A program made the translations under genes and the position numbers. From Deltaproteobacteria bacterium (GTDB lineage Bacteria > Desulfobacterota > Binatia > UTPRO1), in NCBI GenBank assembly GCA_020852955.1, contig JADYZW010000016.1, forward strand, positions 194,801 to 258,800: DNA of 64,000 bases. Direction: 5' to 3'. Below the pieces are notes generated by a model. It did no database searches. It worked only from the letters and a program-made list of their open reading frames with translations, and was not told where the DNA came from. Of the stretch, positions 60,081 through 64,000 are shown in pieces; position 1 is the first letter of the stretch; every line of letters begins with the position of its first letter.

Positions 60081-60953
60081 TCAACCGCGCGCGCCGGCGC
60101 GCGGCAGGTACGGCCACATCCACCACTGCTCCGGATGCGCGCGCACGAAGGGGACGAGCGCGTCGAGCACCGCCGGCATCTCGACCTCGCCCGCGGGCAC
60201 GCGCGGACCCGCGCGCACCGTGAACCCGCGCGCATCGCGGGTGATCGCCAGCGTCTGCACTGCGCTGCCGGCGATGCGGGCGAGGGTCGGCAGCCCCGCG
60301 GCGAGGCGCACGCGCTCGCCGAAGAGCGTGCACGTGGTCGCGCGCCCGACCGCGTCCCCCGGGACGTCCGCCAGGAGATAGAGCGGCTTCCCGGCGCGCA
60401 GATGCCGCCGCACACCCAGCATCGACGCGCCGTCGGTCGCGAAGAACGGCCGCCCCGCCGTCGCCTCGGTCCAGGCGACCTTGCGCTCGGCGAAGTGCCG
60501 CTTGGCGGCGGCCATGGGATTCGCCGGGTCGATGCCGCGAGCGATGAGGGCAAGCTCGGGCGCGAGCCGCCGCCGGAGGTCGAGGTAGCCGAGCACCGGA
60601 CTGCCAAGGTGCAGGCCGACATAGACGACGGGCCCATCCTCGGCCGGGAGCGGCAGGGGATGGACGGCGAACGCCGCAGCGAGAGCGTCGGACCGCCGCA
60701 TGAAGTACGCGGCGTCGGCCTCCTCGCGCGCCTCCGACGCGAGGCTCGACCGGTGGACGCGCGCCGCGTCGGCGGACGTAGTCGCGAGCCAGCGCGCGAT
60801 GCGATCGGTCGCCGCGGCGCGGCGACCCCGATCGCGCCGCCACTCGACGGCCGCGACCAGCGCGGCGTAGATGCCGCCCCAGCGCGGATCGCGCGCGGCG
60901 AGCGGCAACAGGCGCGCGTAGCGGCAGCGGTCCCACGCGGCGCCGGCGCTCAC
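60081..60953 (-). CDS. LpxL/HtrB-family acyltransferase-like protein
   Basis: 290 aa from GTG 60953 (overlap with the upstream stop). Family features: YVGLHLGSPVLGYLDL in place of the usual H-x4-E motif, AERKVAWTEATAGRPFF, RHLRAGKPLYLLADVPGDA, CTLFGERVRLAAGLPTLARIAGS and the C-terminal EQWWMWPYLPR. Lipid A lauroyl/myristoyl transferases attach secondary acyl chains at the inner membrane. The acidic partner of the catalytic His is Val here, and the N-terminal membrane anchor is absent, so activity is uncertain; it could acylate another glycolipid or be inactive. Confidence 0.75.
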   Translation of the reverse strand: MSAGAAWDRCRYARLLPLAARDPRWGGIYAALVAAVEWRRDRGRRAAATDRIARWLATTSADAARVHRSSLASEAREEADAAYFMRRSDALAAAFAVHPLPLPAEDGPVVYVGLHLGSPVLGYLDLRRRLAPELALIARGIDPANPMAAAKRHFAERKVAWTEATAGRPFFATDGASMLGVRRHLRAGKPLYLLADVPGDAVGRATTCTLFGERVRLAAGLPTLARIAGSAVQTLAITRDARGFTVRAGPRVPAGEVEMPAVLDALVPFVRAHPEQWWMWPYLPRAGARG

Positions 60954-61309
60954 TTCTTCTCGACCGGACGCGCGCCCGACCGCTCGCGCATGATCTCGCT
61001 CGTGCGTCGCATCTCGCCGGCCTCGCCGCGCCGCATCGCGGCGCCGAACTGCTCGGCGGCGGCGCGCATGACGGCCGCCTCGGCCGGATCGAGCGCCGCG
61101 GCGATCGCCGCGAGCTCGCGCATCGCGCCGCCGATCGCCTGCATCGCCCCGGGCACGTCGCCCCGGGCCTCGAGCCCGAGCGCGCGCGCCAACCCGTCGC
61201 GGACGGCGTCGAGGCGCGGCGCCGCCGCCGGCCCGACGACGACGGCCAGCTCGCCGAGACGCGTGATCAGCGTCGCGAGGGCCGGCGGTGGCTCGTACGC
61301 GTGCGCCAT
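60950..61309 (-). CDS. Small helical protein, unknown function
   Basis: 119 aa, first gene of the minus operon (stop overlaps the acyltransferase GTG). Mostly predicted helix: ATLITRLGELAVVVG, RLDAVRDGLARALGLEARGD, MQAIGGAMRELAAIAAALDPAEAAVMRAAAEQF, then MRRTSEIMRERSG and a basic tail. No signal, helix of membrane type or catalytic motif. Divergent from the YciI-like gene by 16 bp. Confidence 0.6.
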   Translation of the reverse strand: MAHAYEPPPALATLITRLGELAVVVGPAAAPRLDAVRDGLARALGLEARGDVPGAMQAIGGAMRELAAIAAALDPAEAAVMRAAAEQFGAAMRRGEAGEMRRTSEIMRERSGARPVEKK

Positions 61310-61325
61310 GTGCTATGGGCCGCCC

Positions 61326-61607
61326 ATGCCACTCTTCGTGATGATCGGCCACGACGCCCCGGACTCCAAGGAGAAGCGCCCCCGGCACCGTCCGGACCAC
61401 CTCGCCCACCTCGAACCCCTCGCCGCGGACGGCCGCGTTCCCCTCGCGGGACCCTTCACCGACGGGAGCGGCAGCCTGATCGTGCTCGAGGCGGACTCGC
61501 TCGCCGACGCGTGGGCGATCGTGTCGCGCGATCCTTTCGTGGTGAACGGCATCTACAACCGCGTCGAGCTGAAGCCGTTCCTGAAGGTGTTCCCGACGAG
61601 CCAGTAG
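61326..61607 (+). CDS. YciI-like family protein
   Basis: 93 aa. LFVMIGHDAPDSKEKRPRHR with the conserved His and Asp of the YCII domain (MIGHD), LAHLEPLAADGRVPLAGPF, SLIVLEADSLADAWAIVSRDPFVVNGIY and KPFLKVFP. Dimeric alpha-beta ferredoxin-like fold; family members are muconolactone-isomerase-like or of unknown role. It ends inside the 3' end of the convergent gene (55-bp antisense overlap). Confidence 0.88.
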   Translation: MPLFVMIGHDAPDSKEKRPRHRPDHLAHLEPLAADGRVPLAGPFTDGSGSLIVLEADSLADAWAIVSRDPFVVNGIYNRVELKPFLKVFPTSQ

Positions 61608-62266
61608 CGCCGCGCCTCGATCGTGAGGTCGGCCATCAGGCGGTCGAGGTCGAACGCCTCCAGCGCGAGGGTCTGCCACCGGCGTACGTGCGGCAGCACG
61701 TAGTCGCGGCAGACGCCCTCGAGCTCCCAGGCGAGGAACGCGAGCAGGTCGTCGTACGCCTCGGGCGACGCCGGCACGTCGGCGATCGGCACGATCCGCA
61801 CCCCACGCGCGCGGCGCAGCTCGTCCCAGTCGGCGAAGAAATCCTCGTCGACCTGCGCGCCGTTCTCGATCTGGAAGAACGACGCGGTGGCGTACCCGAT
61901 GGCGCGCGGCAGCGAGAGCCCGAGCGTCGCACCGGGGTCGCAGAGGTAGCAGAGCGTCGGGTCGTGGTGCGCCTCGTCCTCGGAGGCCCGCTCCTCCATG
62001 AGAAAGGCCTCGGTGTACTCGATCGCCGCCCAGGCGCGGCGAAAACGCGGCCGCGCGAGGATCTCGGCGGCGGCCGCACGCGCACCGCCGAGACCGGCCC
62101 GGGCGCGCTTGGCCGCGATCTCGTCGCCGAGCCGGAGCGCCCGCAGATACTGCCGGCGCCAGGCCTGGAAGGCGTCGAGCAGCGCCGCCGCTGCACTCGC
62201 CGGCGCCGCTCCCCCCCAGACGGGAGGCTGCAGCGTCGCGATCGGCGCGAGCGGCCGTCTACTCAT
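61553..62266 (-). CDS. Conserved-looking hypothetical protein
   Basis: 237 aa. Helix-rich N-terminus (DAFQAWRRQYLRALRLGDE), then EASEDEAHHDP-type acidic/His stretch, TLCYLCDPG with a CxxC pair, FFADWDELRRARG and a C-terminal YWLVGNTFRNG. The His/Glu/Cys cluster could bind metal, but no family was recognised. Its last 55 bp are antisense to the YciI gene; the start overlaps the stop of the small secreted protein gene (8 bp). Confidence 0.6.
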   Translation of the reverse strand: MSRRPLAPIATLQPPVWGGAAPASAAAALLDAFQAWRRQYLRALRLGDEIAAKRARAGLGGARAAAAEILARPRFRRAWAAIEYTEAFLMEERASEDEAHHDPTLCYLCDPGATLGLSLPRAIGYATASFFQIENGAQVDEDFFADWDELRRARGVRIVPIADVPASPEAYDDLLAFLAWELEGVCRDYVLPHVRRWQTLALEAFDLDRLMADLTIEARRYWLVGNTFRNGFSSTRL

Positions 62267-62540
62267 TCTGGCCGGCGGGCGCGCGCCGGATCGGACCGTC
62301 GCCGACCGGCCGCTGCGGCGCGAGCGGCAACGCGCCGGCGGGGTTCGCCATCGGCGGCGCGTCGACGGCGTCGGCGAGGCAGGCCTGGACGTCGGGGGTG
62401 GTGAGGCCGAGCGCGCGCGCGATCTCGACCGCGCTCGCGCCCTGGTGCTTCATCTCCTTCACGCGCGCGCAGTCGAGGCCCGCCCCCGCCGGGAACGCCG
62501 CGAGCACGAGCACCGCCGCCGCCATCGCCACCGTTCGCAT
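62259..62540 (-). CDS. Small exported protein, unknown function
   Basis: 93 aa. Signal peptide MRTVAMAAAVLVLAAFPAGA with likely cleavage before GLDC. The mature part has one Cys pair (Cys24 and CLAD near 54) bracketing a helix-turn-helix-looking stretch (EMKHQGASAVEIARALGLTTPDVQACL), then a Pro-rich tail. Possibly a disulfide-stabilised periplasmic peptide. Coupled by overlap to the hypothetical gene downstream. Confidence 0.6.
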   Translation of the reverse strand: MRTVAMAAAVLVLAAFPAGAGLDCARVKEMKHQGASAVEIARALGLTTPDVQACLADAVDAPPMANPAGALPLAPQRPVGDGPIRRAPAGQNE

Positions 62541-62641
62541 GGTCGCACCTCCGAGGGTCCACCCTATCCCGTGCGCGCGCCGCGATGAAGCCGTCCGCGT
62601 CTATTGGTCGTACGAATGCGCGTGCTACAACCCCGAGCGGT

Positions 62642-64000
62642 ATGCCCGCGGTGCGCGCCCGGACCGTCGACGCGCGTGCGGCGCTCGCGCTGGCGCTTCT
62701 CGCCTTCGGGATCCGCCTGGCGTGGGGCCTCGCGGCCGGCGTGACGCCCGGCGCGGCGTTCGACGACGCGTTCTGGTACCACGCCACCGCGACGACGCTC
62801 GCGAGCGGCGGCGGCTACACGAACCCGCTCACCGGCCAGCCGAGCGCCGCCTGGCCGCCCGGCTATCCGCTGCTGCTGGCGTTCGGCTATCGCCTCGCCG
62901 GCGCGGCGCCGGCAACGGCGATCGCGATGAACGCGCTCTTCGGCGCGCTCGCGTGCCTCTTCGTCGCGCGCCTCGGCCGCCGGCTCGGCGGCGCGCGCAC
63001 GGGCCTCGTCGCCGCGGCCCTCCTCGCCTGCTACCCCGGCCACGTCTTCTTCGCGGCGCTCGTGCTGTCGGAGACGCTCTTCACGTGCCTCGTCTGCGGA
63101 CTCCTCCTCGCGGCCGTCGCGTGGCTCGCGGACGCGCGCGGAGCGCGGCCCCTCCGCTGGCTCGCCTGGGGCCTCGGCGTCGGCGCGGCCGCCCTCGTAC
63201 GCGCCGAGGGCGTCGTGCTCGTGCTCGTGCCGGCGGCGAGCCTGGCCCTCGCGGGCGAGCGCCGCACCGCCGTCCGCGTCCTCGCCGCCACGCTCCTCGG
63301 CGCGCTGCTCGCACTCGCGCCGTGGACGCTACGGAACGCCCGCGTGTTCGGGGCGTTCGTCCCGACCAGCACGGGTTTCGGCCGCACCTTCTGGATCGGC
63401 CACAACCCCGACGCGACCGGCGGCATGACGCAAACGATCCAGGACGCGATGGCGCGCGCGATCGAGCGTTCCGGCGTCGCGCCGACGACTCCCTCCGGCG
63501 AGCTCGCGGTCGACCGCGTGCTGCGCGGGCAGGCGATCGCCTTCGCCCTCGCGCATCCCGGCCGTGAGCTCGCGCTCACCCCGCGGCGCGCCTGGCACCT
63601 CTTTCGCGGCGACCACGTCTGGCAGGCCTGGTACGGCCCCGGCACGCCGCGCGGGGCGTCCTCGGCCGCGGCGCGGCGCCTCCTCGCCCGCGGGGGGAAC
63701 GCCGCCTACGCGGCTCTCGGCGCGCTCGCCGTCGCGGGGTGGTTCCTGCGGCCGCGCGAGAGACGCCCCGCCTGGCGCCCGGTGACCGCGTTCGTCGTCG
63801 TCTGGATCGCGCTCTTCAGCGCCATCTACGGCGACCCGCGCTTCCATCACGTGCTGATCCCGATCGCGTGCCTGCTGGCGGCCCACGGGCTGCTGGCGGT
63901 CCATGGGCTGCTGGCGGCCCACGGGCCGCGTCCGACGCACCAGCCGCCCGCCGCCGGAGCGCGCACGCGGACGCGCGCCGGACGCGGGGGCGCGAGCCCG
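62642..64000 (+). CDS. GT39/ArnT-like membrane glycosyltransferase (3' end outside window)
   Basis: 453 codons visible from ATG 62642, still open at the edge. First helix about 12-30, then the acid loop GAAFDDAFWYHATATTL and SAAWPPGYPLLLAFGYRL, a signature of GT39/GT83-type dolichyl- or undecaprenyl-phosphate sugar transferases. Several further helices and a periplasmic loop (FGRTFWIGHNPDATGGM) follow. Near the visible end a six-residue repeat (LLAAHG, LLAVHG, LLAAHG) is encoded by three 18-bp tandem units, followed by an Arg-rich tail. Substrate unknown. Confidence 0.8.
   Translation, partial: MPAVRARTVDARAALALALLAFGIRLAWGLAAGVTPGAAFDDAFWYHATATTLASGGGYTNPLTGQPSAAWPPGYPLLLAFGYRLAGAAPATAIAMNALFGALACLFVARLGRRLGGARTGLVAAALLACYPGHVFFAALVLSETLFTCLVCGLLLAAVAWLADARGARPLRWLAWGLGVGAAALVRAEGVVLVLVPAASLALAGERRTAVRVLAATLLGALLALAPWTLRNARVFGAFVPTSTGFGRTFWIGHNPDATGGMTQTIQDAMARAIERSGVAPTTPSGELAVDRVLRGQAIAFALAHPGRELALTPRRAWHLFRGDHVWQAWYGPGTPRGASSAAARRLLARGGNAAYAALGALAVAGWFLRPRERRPAWRPVTAFVVVWIALFSAIYGDPRFHHVLIPIACLLAAHGLLAVHGLLAAHGPRPTHQPPAAGARTRTRAGRGGASP
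63872..63925 (+). repeat. Three 18-bp tandem repeats inside the GT-C gene
   Basis: Units begin at 63872, 63890 and 63908 (CTGCTGGCGGCCCACGGG and a variant with two changes). In frame, they repeat Leu-Leu-Ala-(Ala/Val)-His-Gly, probably by replication slippage, lengthening the last membrane helix. Confidence 0.85.

Noticed and set aside
1..64000. CRISPR arrays, tRNA/rRNA genes, integrases or transposases
   Set aside because: None found by eye: no regularly spaced repeats, no cloverleaf-like GGTTCGA-type arms in the gaps, and no recombinase motifs.

Overview
High-GC (roughly 70 percent by eye) bacterial chromosome segment with densely packed genes, many ATGA/GTGA start-stop overlaps and frequent GTG starts. 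An LpxL-like acyltransferase, MBOAT/SGNH envelope acylation genes, lipoprotein-like sulfatase-fold enzymes and many polyprenyl-phosphate-dependent glycosyltransferases suggest a Gram-negative environmental bacterium of the Myxococcota/Desulfobacterota/Binatota kind. The lineage is a guess from style only. No rRNA, tRNA, CRISPR array, complete insertion sequence or prophage was seen.

Layout. 1-6510: GT-C and GT2 glycosyltransferases, an RmlD-like reductase, a broken VapC fragment, a GlcD-type FAD enzyme and a GT-C protein. 17317 down to 6592 (minus): one eight-gene envelope-glycan operon (GT-C, sulfatase-fold enzyme, GT2, dolichol-phosphate-mannose-synthase-like GT2, GT4, a GT-C fused to HEAT-like repeats, two methyltransferases). 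17522-22220: two MBOAT O-acyltransferase modules face each other, one with a separate 36-residue membrane microprotein and one with the matching C-terminal hexapeptide fused on, plus an SGNH transferase and a methyltransferase. 22350-32728: a lipoprotein-like sulfatase-fold enzyme, then a minus-strand operon (YfhO-like protein, second SGNH protein, GT2, two GT-C paralogues). 32781-37437: accessory genes (Uma2 nuclease-like, DUF4143 ATPase, nucleotidyltransferase-fold protein) with two strong inverted repeats, interrupted by a HAD-UbiA prenyltransferase. 37549-44436: GMC oxidoreductase small subunit, GMC-SDR fusion, SDR, a spermidine-synthase-like membrane protein of lower GC and the decayed tail of a paralogue. 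44533-47085: secreted GH39-like hydrolase. 47322-51522: glycyl radical enzyme and its activase, a DUF5989/SxtJ pair and a VapB fragment. 51635-54298: AceE. 61309 down to 54323 (minus): HAD, winged-helix and acyltransferase operon, then four glycosyltransferases. 61326-64000: small proteins and a GT-C protein leaving the window.

How it fits together. At least four GT2 enzymes of the polyprenyl-phosphate-sugar synthase or rhamnosyltransferase type could supply donors for at least seven GT-C or YfhO-like membrane transferases. RmlD, methyltransferases, MBOAT/SGNH acylation and sulfatase-fold enzymes would then decorate the same surface polymer. The most interesting system is the MBOAT pair at 17.5-21.4 kb. 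It shows both published forms of the tyrosine acyl-shuttle (separate microprotein or MBOAT-fused) side by side, and the same terminal hexapeptide recurs on the DUF5989 protein at 50.8 kb.
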